Assembly: GCF_012911005.2 (NCBI RefSeq)
Contig: NZ_WTVS01000032.1
Coordinates: 1-60,546 of the forward strand
Reading direction: 5' to 3'
From: Aromatoleum toluolicum
GTDB taxonomy: Bacteria; Pseudomonadota; Gammaproteobacteria; Burkholderiales; Rhodocyclaceae
DNA length: 60,546 nt
Shown: in pieces, positions 25,053 through 35,012 of the stretch
Layout: the number at the start of each line of letters is the position of its first letter
How positions within the stretch are numbered: the stretch's first letter is position 1
Translations under genes and position numbers: made by a program
The notes under the pieces: model-generated
Seen by the model: only the letters and a program-made list of their open reading frames with translations
Told to the model about the DNA's origin: nothing
Databases searched by the model: none

Positions 25053-26327
25053 TCAGTCCCAGATCACATGCACGTGGGACGCGCCGCGCAGCTGGGCACC
25101 TTCGATGACCGGTGCGGGCTTGTCCGGGTCCAGCCGCAGGTTCGGAAAGAGATCGAGGATCGCGTTGATCCCGCAATTGAGCTCCACCTTGGCAACGAAC
25201 TGTCCGATGCACATGTGCGGGCCGAACCCGAAACCGAAGGAGGGCTTGAGCTTGCGGTCGATGTCGAACTGGTCCGGGTTCTCGAACACCTCCTCGTCCC
25301 GGTTCGCCGATACCACCATGCACTGCACGAACGACCCCTTGGGGATCGTCACGCCGTGCAGTTCCACCTCCTTGGCCGTCTCGCGCACCTTGAAGGTCGC
25401 CACCGGCTCATAGCGGACGGCTTCGTCGATCAGCTTGGGCACCAGCGAGCGGTCGGCCCTGACGCGATCGACCAGCCCCGGCGTCGTCAGCAACAGGGTC
25501 ATGACGGAACTGAACGTGCGCGTGGTCGTCTCGCCCGCCGCCGGCAACAGCGAGCGCACAAAGGTGATGACCTGGTGGTCGTCGAGCCTCTCGCCCTCAT
25601 ATTCGGCACGCAGCAGGCGCCCAATGATGTCGTCGCCGTGGGAGCCCTCGGCGCGGCGCTTGACCACCACCTCCTGAATGGCGTCATAGAGCAGTTTGAC
25701 CGCAACCCCGGCATTGCGGCGCGCCTCATCGATCTTCTCGGGGTCGACCTGGTTGCCTCCGACCATCGCCAGGGTCCATGCCGCGTACTTCTTGTACTTC
25801 TCGGTGTCGTCCGTCGGGAAACCCATCAGCGCGTACATTTCACGGATCGGGAAGTACAAGCCGAAGTCCATCAGATCCGCCTTCCTCTGCGACACCATCG
25901 GCTCGAGGAAGTCCTTGCGGATCACGTGGTCGATCTGGCCCCGCCACTTGTTGACCGTATCCGGCATGAAGGCCGGTTGCAGCAAGGCCCGCACGCGCCG
26001 GTGTTGCTCGCCGTCCATCGCGAGAATGATCAGGCCATCGAAGAATGCCCCCAGTCCCTCGGCAATGAATCCGTTGGTGTAAGTGTCGGCATCACGCAGC
26101 ACGTTCATCACGTCCTTGTAGCCGAACAGCGCGAACGTGGGCCGAGTGCCCTGTTTGAGGCCGGCGTTCGTCGGCACGCCGAACTGCTTGATGAAGTCCC
26201 CGACGTAGATCGGGGACTTGCCGCGCATCTCCCGGCACGCGGCGTGAATGTCGCCTTTGCCCTTGTAGGTTTCCGATACGGCCGTGTATGCGGTTTCGAG
26301 GTCGAGGTTGAGGATATCGGTGCTCAC
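25053..26327 (-). CDS. cytochrome P450 (copy 2, GTG start)
   Basis: A 424-residue P450, the same length as copy 1 and clearly its paralogue: the block around the heme loop and the DLFPN-RLDPD tail match almost exactly. The I-helix AAGETTTR and the heme-loop FGFGPHMCIG (cysteine near 373) are present. The start is GTG 26327 with CAGGAG seven bases upstream; the frame to 26411 has no better start. Divergent from the TetR gene at 26522, so this regulator probably controls it. The two P450s may act at different positions of one molecule or on two related substrates. Confidence 0.94.
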   Translation of the reverse strand: MSTDILNLDLETAYTAVSETYKGKGDIHAACREMRGKSPIYVGDFIKQFGVPTNAGLKQGTRPTFALFGYKDVMNVLRDADTYTNGFIAEGLGAFFDGLIILAMDGEQHRRVRALLQPAFMPDTVNKWRGQIDHVIRKDFLEPMVSQRKADLMDFGLYFPIREMYALMGFPTDDTEKYKKYAAWTLAMVGGNQVDPEKIDEARRNAGVAVKLLYDAIQEVVVKRRAEGSHGDDIIGRLLRAEYEGERLDDHQVITFVRSLLPAAGETTTRTFSSVMTLLLTTPGLVDRVRADRSLVPKLIDEAVRYEPVATFKVRETAKEVELHGVTIPKGSFVQCMVVSANRDEEVFENPDQFDIDRKLKPSFGFGFGPHMCIGQFVAKVELNCGINAILDLFPNLRLDPDKPAPVIEGAQLRGASHVHVIWD

Positions 26328-26521
26328 GGTTGTCTCCTGTGTGGCGCCCGTTGCTGCGGTTATCGAGAAACAACCGCCAGACACATGCGCATTTTTTGCA
26401 AAAGCGTCCACATCCTAACCATCAAATCGAAGCGGTGGCCGATTCGGCAGCGACTGTCGTTTGACCTCGAGTCAACTGCGCTAAGCTTCGCGGACAACAA
26501 GCGGAAACGAAATCTTCCAAC

Positions 26522-27241
26522 ATGCCCAGCTCTTCCCGAAACCCGAGCAAGTCGACCGAACGCGCGGCACCCGATAAGAGGGAGACCTTGCGCCGCATCA
26601 GCGCTGCGGCGCGACGGGAATTCGCCGCCAAGGGACTGGCGGACGCCCGCATCGACGATATCGCCCATGCCGCCGGCGTCACAAAACAGCTCGTTTATCA
26701 CTACTTCCGGAGCAAGGAGGAACTCTTCGCCTGCGTGCTGGAAGACTCGTCCGCGACGACCATGGGCGAACTCGTCGCGGTAGAACTGGATCACCTGGCG
26801 CCGCGTGACGCGCTGCGGGCACTCCTCAACCACATGATCCGGCCCTATTGCGACCCCATGCTGAGCGCGCTCGCACAGGAAGGGATCCGCTACCACGAGA
26901 GCCATGCCACGCCGCGCAACAGCTTTGTCGACCTAGCTCCCGAGCTCAAGCGCAAGATGCGCAGCGTGCTCGCGCGCGGGGCCCAAAGTGGCGATTTTCG
27001 TGCGAACGTCGACCCGGACCTGTTCCTCGCCGCAGCCGCGCAGGTGACCACCAGCGCCTTCGTCAGCCGCTACACCGTCGTCACCCTGTGCGGCCTGGAC
27101 GTGGCGAACGCCGACGACGCGGACACATGGCGACGCTTCGCGGTCGCCTTCGTGCTGGCTGCCGTCGAGCGCGAGCGCAGCGACCAACATCCGCTCACGC
27201 GGCCCGACGCCCCACCGAAAACGCCGCCCGACGAGGCCTGA
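26522..27241 (+). CDS. TetR/AcrR-family transcriptional regulator
   Basis: A 239-residue repressor. Residues about 25-70 hold the HTH: RISAAARREFAAKGL, then IAHAAGVTKQLVYHYFRSKEEL. The C-terminal ligand domain is helical. It is transcribed divergently from P450 copy 2 (195 bases between the starts). Probably releases the P450 and operon promoters on binding a pathway substrate or CoA ester. Its operator may be one of the AT-rich palindromes upstream of the cluster genes. Confidence 0.9.
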   Translation: MPSSSRNPSKSTERAAPDKRETLRRISAAARREFAAKGLADARIDDIAHAAGVTKQLVYHYFRSKEELFACVLEDSSATTMGELVAVELDHLAPRDALRALLNHMIRPYCDPMLSALAQEGIRYHESHATPRNSFVDLAPELKRKMRSVLARGAQSGDFRANVDPDLFLAAAAQVTTSAFVSRYTVVTLCGLDVANADDADTWRRFAVAFVLAAVERERSDQHPLTRPDAPPKTPPDEA

Positions 27242-27247
27242 GAGCGC

Positions 27248-27265
27248 CGCCCCGCCTGCGGGGCG
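27248..27265. terminator. GC-rich stem-loop between convergent genes
   Basis: CGCCCCGC (27248-27255) and GCGGGGCG (27258-27265) form a stem in the 33-bp gap between the TetR stop and the CrtI-like stop. Its place between convergent genes suggests a bidirectional terminator, though no T-run follows. Confidence 0.4.
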
Positions 27266-27274
27266 CGCGCCACA

Positions 27275-28855
27275 TCAAAGCGCGAGGAAACGCTTCACCC
27301 GATTGGCGGCGATCCGTCCCGGCAAGCCGTTGACCCCACCCCCCGGGTGGATGCCCGCGCCTCCGAGGAAAAGTCCCGCAACCGGCAGGCTGTCCCCACC
27401 CAATCCCGCGGCCGGCCGCATCAGTGCGGAACGCGTGGTGCTCGTATCCACATGCACCACGCAGCCCCGATGCACATTGAGCCGCTTCTCCAGGTCCGGC
27501 GCGGCCTCGACCCGACGACCGATCTCGAATTCCTCAAGACCCTGCATGTATTCGGCGGCCTGGTCGATGACCGTCTGCCCTACCCGGTCTCTGACGGCAT
27601 CCCATCCTTCGCGCGGCTCGACCGGCGTCGCAACGGGATAGAGGTAGGCCACGTCCTGCCCCTCGGGCGCCTGCCCAGGATCGACAGCGGTCGGCACCGT
27701 GATCCACATGTAGGGCAGCTTAGACAACTCACCTCGCGCGGCGCAGCGGAAGTTGTCGAGCACGGCATCGGAGGTGCCGATCAGGAGCACGCTCTTGCGC
27801 AGACTCAGCCCGTCGGTCCGCAGGGATTCGATGCGGCGGTAGTTCACCTGGCGACTGAGCGCGACATCGACCTTCAGTGGCGATGCCCCGTGGCCGTTGG
27901 CCGGCGCGAGCGCTACGCGAGTAAGCGTGCGCCGATCGAGCGCCCCGGGCGTAACCATTTCCAGCGCCATCTTCGGGTGGATCGATGCCACCACCGCTTT
28001 CGCCGACAGCACACGTCCATCCTTGAGTCGCACCCCCTTCGCCCGACCATCGCCGGCAATGATCTCCGCGACCGGCGCAGACACCAGAATCTCCCCACCC
28101 AACTCGCGCAGCCGGGCCGCCAGCGCATCCGACAACGCCTGGGTCCCCCCCACGGCGCGGCCCAGCCCGAAGCGATGGATGAAGCCCAACAGCGCGAAGT
28201 AGATCCCCGTCGCGTCGTTCGCGATGGGTCCGGCCGCGCCGAGCAGGCAGCACAGCGCCGACTGTACGACCGGATGCTCGAAACGCTCCATGATCGACGT
28301 GTACGCCGGGCTGCCGATGAGCGCCATGATTTCCGGTTTCAGATGGCGGTTCCTGAAGACCGCTTTCAGGGCCTGCCATTTCGCGCCCAGGTTGCGCTGC
28401 GCGGGGTCGACACGCATCATCGGAATGGCCATGTCGATGAAGGCATCCACGAGCTTCATCAGTGCCAGGAACTCTTCCGCGTCTCGGGACGAGAAGCGCC
28501 GGATCTCGGCCGCAGTCTTTTCCGGCTCGCGCCAGAACACCAGCGAATTGCCATCCGGATGGACGTACACGTATCCGGGAGACATTTCGACCTGACGAAA
28601 CCCATGACGCTCGAGCTGCAGCTCCTGCGGCATCATGGGATGAACCCGGAGCGACATAAGATCAAGCGCGCAGGGGTTGATCAGATGCCGGGGCGCCTCC
28701 GGAATGAGGTAACCGCTGGAGGCCATGCCGCCGATCTTCTCGCGGGCCTCGATGACGACGACACGTTTACCTGCCTCGGCCAGATAGCAGGCGGCAGCCA
28801 AGCCATTGTGCCCGCCACCGACGATCGCCACGTCATAACTGTTTGCGCCACTCAT
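27275..28855 (-). CDS. FAD-dependent oxidoreductase, CrtI/phytoene desaturase-like
   Basis: A 526-residue flavoprotein. The N-terminal dinucleotide-binding motif GGGHNGLAAACYLAEAG is at residues 12-28, followed by the acidic VVVIEA strand end. The C-terminal block GAGIHPGGGVNGLPGR is the flavin-binding signature of CrtI/amine-oxidase relatives. Such enzymes desaturate or oxidise isoprenoids, steroids or cyclic ketones. It converges with TetR and is transcribed toward it; the start ATG at 28855 leaves a 180-bp upstream gap. Probably oxidises a hydrophobic intermediate. A carotenoid role is unlikely, as no other crt genes are present. Confidence 0.85.
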   Translation of the reverse strand: MSGANSYDVAIVGGGHNGLAAACYLAEAGKRVVVIEAREKIGGMASSGYLIPEAPRHLINPCALDLMSLRVHPMMPQELQLERHGFRQVEMSPGYVYVHPDGNSLVFWREPEKTAAEIRRFSSRDAEEFLALMKLVDAFIDMAIPMMRVDPAQRNLGAKWQALKAVFRNRHLKPEIMALIGSPAYTSIMERFEHPVVQSALCCLLGAAGPIANDATGIYFALLGFIHRFGLGRAVGGTQALSDALAARLRELGGEILVSAPVAEIIAGDGRAKGVRLKDGRVLSAKAVVASIHPKMALEMVTPGALDRRTLTRVALAPANGHGASPLKVDVALSRQVNYRRIESLRTDGLSLRKSVLLIGTSDAVLDNFRCAARGELSKLPYMWITVPTAVDPGQAPEGQDVAYLYPVATPVEPREGWDAVRDRVGQTVIDQAAEYMQGLEEFEIGRRVEAAPDLEKRLNVHRGCVVHVDTSTTRSALMRPAAGLGGDSLPVAGLFLGGAGIHPGGGVNGLPGRIAANRVKRFLAL

Positions 28856-29035
28856 TCTGTCTCCCTCCGGATGTGCCGGATGCGCTTGTTGGTGAAATGC
28901 GTCCGATTCGACGAATCAACCGATTGAAGCACAGCACCCCGGCCGGACACGGCGGGGCGGTTTGACGCGGAGTCAAAGCGCAGTGGAAGACGGACGGATG
29001 CCGCACACCCGCAGCGGCGGGCGTACGCAGCGTGC

Positions 29036-29725
29036 TCAGCGACGGGAGACGCGGCCCTGCATCAGCATGGCAAACATCCGCTCGAGGCGGCGCGGCAGGC
29101 TTCGGCGCTCAGGGCCGGCGGGAACGAGAATCTCGCTGAGGATGTATCGGACCAGCAGTTCGCAGGTGAGCTCGCGGTCGATCTTGATTCCCGCACGCGA
29201 CTCCCACGCATCGAAGACCGGCCCAAGCACGTCCTGGAACCGGATCACCGAGTCGGGGAAGATGCGCTGCAGCCAGCGCATCGCGTACTCCGGCGCAACG
29301 ACGAGCAGCCGTCGTGCATTGCCGCGCTCGAGGTAATCATCGACGAATCGCAATACGGCGTCGAAACGCTCGTCCGGATCGGCGTACGGGGCAGTCGCCT
29401 CGATCAGCGCGGCATGGAACCGATCGCGCCGGTGACGAGAAAACGCGTCCAAGAGATCGTCCTGCGACGAAAAATATCTGTAGAACGTCCCACGCGAGAT
29501 GCCTGCGGTCTCACAGACGTCGAGGATGGAAATCCGATCCGCTCCGGACTCGAGGACCACCGTTTCGGTAGCGTCGAAAATGCCCAGGATCGTGCTTTCG
29601 GACCGCCTATTCCGGCGAACCGCCTTCACGGCCTTGACCGGCGCGGGCTCGGCGCCCTCCTTCGCTGAGGCGGTCGCGCCAGGCTTCTTCACCTTTGCCT
29701 TTCCCGCCTCGACTGCTTCCGCCAT
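29036..29725 (-). CDS. TetR/AcrR-family transcriptional regulator
   Basis: A 229-residue repressor with an unusual 45-residue Lys/Ala-rich N-terminal tail before the HTH (ILDVCETAGISRGTFYRYFSSQDDL near 65-89). Divergent from the acyl-CoA ligase gene (191 bases between the starts), so it probably controls it. The basic tail could add non-specific DNA contact or be a start misplacement; a GTG/ATG nearer the HTH was not clearly better supported. Confidence 0.88.
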   Translation of the reverse strand: MAEAVEAGKAKVKKPGATASAKEGAEPAPVKAVKAVRRNRRSESTILGIFDATETVVLESGADRISILDVCETAGISRGTFYRYFSSQDDLLDAFSRHRRDRFHAALIEATAPYADPDERFDAVLRFVDDYLERGNARRLLVVAPEYAMRWLQRIFPDSVIRFQDVLGPVFDAWESRAGIKIDRELTCELLVRYILSEILVPAGPERRSLPRRLERMFAMLMQGRVSRR

Positions 29726-29825
29726 CTCCGCTCCCCGTGAGAATTCACCGATGGGTGATTGTAGCGTGCCCCAACCGCATGAACGTCCGAGCCCCCATCA
29801 AAATGATCACTACGCTTCCTTATAT

Positions 29826-29854
29826 TTGACAGTTTTTCTATTTGTGTTTATGTT
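29826..29854 (+). promoter_or_regulatory. sigma70-type promoter of the acyl-CoA ligase gene
   Basis: A perfect -35 TTGACA at 29826-29831 and a TATGTT -10 at 29849-29854 are 17 bases apart, the ideal spacing. It lies 63 bases before the ligase start at 29917 and beside the divergent TetR gene, whose protein could block it. Confidence 0.6.
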
Positions 29855-29916
29855 TTGCCATCACAACGAAAGCTGCACATCACCCCAACACGGCGAATCG
29901 GGACAGGAGACATTAC

Positions 29917-31548
29917 ATGGCAGGCATGGGCAATCAGGAAAGCTGGTCGGTCGGCCCACAGGATACGGTCATCGCGGCACTCGACCGGGCAGTCGCAAAA
30001 CACCCCGAGCGGGTGCTGCTCGACTTCGGCGGCGAGCTTTACACTTACGGCCAGGTCGACCAGCTTTCGACGCGCCTCGCCCACTCGCTCGCAGCATTGG
30101 GCGTCCAGGCCGGGCAGACGGTCCTGAGCATGCTCGACAACAACGTCGATGCAGTCGTGACCTGGCTCGCCATCAACAAACTGTGTGCCGTGAGTGTTCC
30201 TGTCAACACTGCGCTGCGGGGCGAGTTCCTCCGCCATCAGATCGCGGACTCGCAGGCTGCAATCGTGATCTGCGAGGCGGATTACGTCGAACGCATCGCG
30301 CACGTAGCGGACGGATTGCCGCAAATGCAGCTGATCCTTCACCGCACCCACCTCACCGACGTCCCCGCGTGTCGCGCCCGCATCGCGCCGCTGGACGAAC
30401 ACCGCGGCCGGCGCGACGACGCGATCGACACGAAGCCAAATCCTTGGGACCTCGCCTGCATCGTCTACACCTCGGGCACCACCGGGCCGTCCAAGGGCTG
30501 CATGCTGAGCTACAACTACATGTGCAATCTCGCCCGCCTCCAGCTGCGCGCGGGACCGGCAACAGAGAATGACATCACCATCACCCCGCTGCCGCTCTTC
30601 CACATGAACGCGCTGTGTGTCGGCATCCTCTCGAACATCATGGTCGGCGCCCGGGTCGCGATCGTGCAGCGCTTCTCGGTATCCAATTTCTGGCCGGAAG
30701 TCGAGCGCAGCGGCGCCACCATCGCGTCGATCCTCGGGAGCATGGGCGGACTGCTCGCCCAGGCGCCGGACAACGAGTCGATGAAACGCTGCGTCGGACA
30801 GATCCACACCGTGCGCGGCAATCCCTTCACCGAGGAATCGAAGAGGATCTGGCGCGAACGCTTCGGCGCCAAGCAGGTGGGCGGCAATGGCTACGGCCTC
30901 ACCGAAGCGAGCGTCATCACCTCGCTACCCGGTGGCGAGTACGCAGCGCCCGGCTCCTCCGGGAAGCGCATCCCCGACTTTGACGTGCGCATCGTCGACG
31001 ACCTCGATCGCGAGCTTCCGGCCAACACGCCCGGTGAGATCGTCGTTCGCCCCCTGCGCCCCGACATCATGTTCATGGGCTACTGGGGACGCCCCGCCGA
31101 CACCATGAAGCTGTTGCGCAACATGTGGTTCCACACCGGCGATATCGGAAAATTCGACGATGATGGTTTCTTCTATTTTGTAGACCGCAAGAAGGACTAC
31201 CTGCGTCGGCGCGGCGAAAACATCTCGAGCTTCGAGATGGAAGCCGCCTTCGCGGCACATCCGGCCCTCGAAGAGGTTGCGGTCCACGCCGTGCCTTCCG
31301 ACAAGGGCGAGGATGACGTCAAGGTCACCGCGATTCTCAAGCCCGGCAGCGCCCTCATGCCCGAAGAATTGTTCAAGTGGGCAATCGATTCCGTTCCCTA
31401 TTACGCCCTGCCCCGCTATATCGAATTCCGCAGCTCGATGCCCAAGAACCCGCAGGGCCGGGTGCTGAAGTACCAGCTGCGCGAAGAGGGCAAGACGCCA
31501 ACGACCTGGGATCTGGAAGAGACCGACATCAAGGTCAGCAAACGCTGA
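29917..31548 (+). CDS. AMP-dependent acyl-CoA ligase
   Basis: A 543-residue ANL-superfamily ligase: ATP plus acid plus CoA give acyl-CoA. P-loop-like VYTSGTTGPSKGCM near residues 184-197, YGLTEAS near 326-332, the hinge DRKKDYLRRRGENIS near 424-438, and the C-terminal NPQGRVLKY lysine. The start is ATG 29917 with AGGAGA upstream; a frame to 29842 is less likely. Probably activates the cluster's substrate or an early acid product. A VOC gene follows after 35 bases in the same direction. Confidence 0.93.
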   Translation: MAGMGNQESWSVGPQDTVIAALDRAVAKHPERVLLDFGGELYTYGQVDQLSTRLAHSLAALGVQAGQTVLSMLDNNVDAVVTWLAINKLCAVSVPVNTALRGEFLRHQIADSQAAIVICEADYVERIAHVADGLPQMQLILHRTHLTDVPACRARIAPLDEHRGRRDDAIDTKPNPWDLACIVYTSGTTGPSKGCMLSYNYMCNLARLQLRAGPATENDITITPLPLFHMNALCVGILSNIMVGARVAIVQRFSVSNFWPEVERSGATIASILGSMGGLLAQAPDNESMKRCVGQIHTVRGNPFTEESKRIWRERFGAKQVGGNGYGLTEASVITSLPGGEYAAPGSSGKRIPDFDVRIVDDLDRELPANTPGEIVVRPLRPDIMFMGYWGRPADTMKLLRNMWFHTGDIGKFDDDGFFYFVDRKKDYLRRRGENISSFEMEAAFAAHPALEEVAVHAVPSDKGEDDVKVTAILKPGSALMPEELFKWAIDSVPYYALPRYIEFRSSMPKNPQGRVLKYQLREEGKTPTTWDLEETDIKVSKR

Positions 31549-31583
31549 TCCCCATAAGGCAGAAAAACGGAGAGGAAGACACC

Positions 31584-31976
31584 ATGAGCATCTTTACCCA
31601 CGTCACGCTCGGGACGCGCGACATCGCGCGCGCGAAGACCTTCTACGACCAGGTTCTAGACCCGCTGCTGTTCAAGTGCCTGCTTGAGGTCGAAGGCAAG
31701 GCCTGCGGCTGGGGTATCGAGGCACCGCAGTTCATGATCCTCTACCCGCGTAACGGAGAACCCGCGACTACGGGTAACGGCATGACCATCGGCCTCGCAG
31801 CCCCGAATCGTGCTGCCGTGCGCGAGTTCCATCGGCGCGCGCTTGAACTCGGGGGTACCTGCGAAGGCGCCCCCGGCCCCCGACCTTTCGCGCCGCATGC
31901 CTACGCCGCATACATACGCGACCTCGACGGAAACAAGCTCGTGGCCTCCTGCCGCAAATCTGAAGAAGAGGGCTGA
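31584..31976 (+). CDS. VOC-family (glyoxalase/dioxygenase fold) protein
   Basis: A 130-residue single-unit VOC protein. It begins FTHVTLGTRDIARAKTFYDQVL, the first beta-alpha-beta unit, and ends with HAYAAYIRDLDGNKLVA, the typical metal-ligand strand. Family activities include glyoxalase, isomerase, epimerase and ring-cleaving dioxygenase; size favours the small single-module class. Transcribed after the ligase gene (GGAGAGGAAG ribosome binding site). Role in the pathway unclear. Confidence 0.85.
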   Translation: MSIFTHVTLGTRDIARAKTFYDQVLDPLLFKCLLEVEGKACGWGIEAPQFMILYPRNGEPATTGNGMTIGLAAPNRAAVREFHRRALELGGTCEGAPGPRPFAPHAYAAYIRDLDGNKLVASCRKSEEEG

Positions 31977-31984
31977 ATGTTGGA

Positions 31985-32040
31985 GCCGGTCAAGAATTGA
32001 TCAAGCGTACCGAAGGGGACTTGATCAATTCTTGACCGGC
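31985..32040. repeat. 21-bp perfect inverted repeat
   Basis: Arms 31985-32005 and 32020-32040 are perfect complements around a 14-base spacer. Each arm contains the palindrome TTGATCAA. No T-run follows, so a classical terminator is unlikely. It lies between the VOC stop and the start of the GGDEF/EAL gene. A regulator site, a mobile-element remnant or an RNA hairpin are options. Confidence 0.7.
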
Positions 32041-32066
32041 CCCAACAGATGCGCTGTCTATACTGA

Positions 32067-34013
32067 ATGATGAGTACGCCAGCCAATGCTCAAATCACAC
32101 GCCCCAACGCTTCGGCGACGACAGCCGACAACGAGAAGGAACTGCTTCGCGTCAACCGCGCCCTGAAGACGCTCAGCGCAGGCAACAGGACGCTGTTGCG
32201 GGCCAGCGATGAGGCCGAACTGGTGAATGCGATGTGCCGCGTCATCGTCGAGCAAGGCGGCTACCGCATGAGCTACGTCGGCTACGTCCAGCACGATGAG
32301 CGAAAATCCGTCTCCCTGGCGGCGTTCGGTTTCGACGACCGCTATGAGCAGGAGGAGGAGACGCTTCGAAACCTGTATGCGAGCTGGGCCGACAACGAAT
32401 TCGGTCACAGCGTGACCGGTATTTCAATCCGCACGGGCAAGCCGTGCATCGTGCGCCACCTGCTGACCGACCCGGATCACGCACCGTGGCACGCGGAGGC
32501 GCTTCGCTTTCGCTACGAATCCGCCAGCGCCTTTCCGCTGCACGTCGACGGCGAGGTGATCGGCACGCTGGGGATTGCGGCCTCGGAGCCCGACGCCTTC
32601 GACGAGGCGGAGGTGAAACTGCTCGCGGAGTTGGCCGACGATCTCGCTTACGGCATCGGCAACCTGCGCTCGCGGCTTCGCCGCCAGGAGGCTGAAGCCA
32701 CCATTCACCGCATGGCCTACTGCGATGCGCTAACCGGTTTGCCCAATCGGGCGAGCTTATGCGAGCGGTTCGAGTCCGTTCTTGCCGCCGTGGTCGCGCA
32801 GAACCAGCCGCTCGCGCTCATGATCGTGAGCCTCGACCATCTACAGGAAGTCAATGACACCCTGGGCTACGCTCAAGGCGATCGGCTCATCCAGACATTC
32901 GCGCGCCGACTGATCGAGGCCGAGCTTGCCGAAACAGTCGCCCGGGTGGGCGAAGGCGAATTCGCGCTGCTGTTGCCGAACGCCGACTCGGCGCGCTCCT
33001 CCGCGACGGCACAGAAGCTTTCGAAGTTGTTGCACACCTCGATCGACGTCGAGGGGTTGGCGTTCGATGTACACACTCACACCGGTCTGGCCCTGTTTCC
33101 CGGCCATGGGGCGGACGCGGAGGTATTACTACGACGCGCTCGCGTGGCGATGCGCGATGCGATGCAGGCCGGTCGGGACTACGCGGTCTTTGCACCGGCG
33201 CTCGATCAGGAAGCCTCGCGCAGGCTGGCGTTGATGGGGGAGCTGCGCCACGCGATCGAGAGGCACCAACTCGCACTCCAGCTTCAGCCCAAGCTGCACC
33301 TGGCTTCGGCAGCGATCTGTGGCGCCGAGGCACTGGTTCGGTGGAAGCATCCACTGCTCGGCCAGGTCCCGACGTTCGAGTTCATCACGCTCGCGGAACA
33401 GGCGGGAATGATCACCCCCGTCACTCACTGGGTCCTCGAAGCGGCGTTCCGCCAGCGCTACGCGTGGCACATGGCAGGAATCGAACTGCCGCTGTCGGTG
33501 AATCTCTCGGCGCACGATCTGCGCGACCCGACGCTGCTCGACAAGCTCAAGGGCCTGGTCGAGACTTGGGGAGCCCAGCCAGGCTGGATTCAGCTGGAGC
33601 TGACGGAGAGCGCGCTGATGGTGGACGCCTCGGCCGCGGTCGAGATCCTTCACTCCCTGAAGCGGCTGGGTTTTCAACTTGCCATCGACGACTTCGGTGC
33701 CGGCTATTCGAGCCTGGGTTATCTGCATCGCCTGCCAGTCGATGCAATCAAGATCGACCAGTCGTTCGTCATCCCGCTGGTACAGAGCGAGGATTGCGCG
33801 ACCATCGTCGGCTCGGCCGCACAAATGGGGCACAAGCTGGGCTTCGAAGTTGTGGCGGAGGGCGTGGAAAGCCAGGATGCGTTGCGGCGCGTGACGGAAC
33901 TGGGATGTGACATCGCACAGGGCCATTTTGTGAGCCATCCCATGGCGGCCGACCAGTTCGGGGCGTGGCGGGCAGCTTCACCTTGGGCGAGCCCGGCTTC
34001 ACCCGCGCACTGA
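32067..34013 (+). CDS. GAF-GGDEF-EAL signalling protein with a degenerate GGDEF
   Basis: A 648-residue protein: GAF-like sensor (about 30-200), GGDEF (about 215-375) and EAL (about 390-640). The GGDEF site reads GEGEF (295-299), losing the second glycine and the Asp, so cyclic-di-GMP synthesis is doubtful. The EAL side is intact (EAL 421-423, ELTES 511-515, DDFGAGYSS 541-549), so a phosphodiesterase that may be tuned by GTP bound to the GGDEF remnant is likely. Cytoplasmic, no membrane helix. Its link to the cluster is unknown. Confidence 0.9.
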   Translation: MMSTPANAQITRPNASATTADNEKELLRVNRALKTLSAGNRTLLRASDEAELVNAMCRVIVEQGGYRMSYVGYVQHDERKSVSLAAFGFDDRYEQEEETLRNLYASWADNEFGHSVTGISIRTGKPCIVRHLLTDPDHAPWHAEALRFRYESASAFPLHVDGEVIGTLGIAASEPDAFDEAEVKLLAELADDLAYGIGNLRSRLRRQEAEATIHRMAYCDALTGLPNRASLCERFESVLAAVVAQNQPLALMIVSLDHLQEVNDTLGYAQGDRLIQTFARRLIEAELAETVARVGEGEFALLLPNADSARSSATAQKLSKLLHTSIDVEGLAFDVHTHTGLALFPGHGADAEVLLRRARVAMRDAMQAGRDYAVFAPALDQEASRRLALMGELRHAIERHQLALQLQPKLHLASAAICGAEALVRWKHPLLGQVPTFEFITLAEQAGMITPVTHWVLEAAFRQRYAWHMAGIELPLSVNLSAHDLRDPTLLDKLKGLVETWGAQPGWIQLELTESALMVDASAAVEILHSLKRLGFQLAIDDFGAGYSSLGYLHRLPVDAIKIDQSFVIPLVQSEDCATIVGSAAQMGHKLGFEVVAEGVESQDALRRVTELGCDIAQGHFVSHPMAADQFGAWRAASPWASPASPAH

Positions 34014-34193
34014 GCCCGCGCGGGGCGTTTTCACCCATTGCACGATGCCCGGCAAAGACTCACATTGATCTCAACCACCTCGACCTGCACCGACCGTCAA
34101 TCGCCGATCCTGGCTGCTTTTCCCGAAACCGTTCGAACGTCCGGCGATAACACGTCGTCCGGCCTGGCAGCGCGGAGCCAACAGAGAATTAGC

Positions 34194-34832
<639 letters not shown>

Positions 34833-34955
34833 CCGGGGCACATGTGTGCTCTGGACATTGCCGCCCAAGGGTTGGCCTGCCCCCGATTCTCCGGACACAT
34901 TGCATGGCAACACGTGTCTAGGGAGTCGGTTGCAGCCAAGGAACGCGTAGAAATA

Positions 34956-34977
34956 GCGCCCGGAGGTATCCGGGCGC
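34956..34977 (-). terminator. possible terminator hairpin at the end of the kfrA-like gene
   Basis: GCGCCCGGA (34956-34964) and TCCGGGCGC (34969-34977) make a perfect 9-bp stem with a GGTA loop. On the minus strand it is followed by TATTTCT, a weak T-rich tail, 36 bases after the kfrA-like stop. Confidence 0.45.
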
Positions 34978-35012
34978 AAAACTACATTCTAGATTTCCCT
35001 AAAACCCCGCTG

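Noticed and set aside
27275-28855. Carotenoid biosynthesis gene (crtI)
   Set aside because: No crtB/crtE or other pigment genes nearby; context is catabolic.
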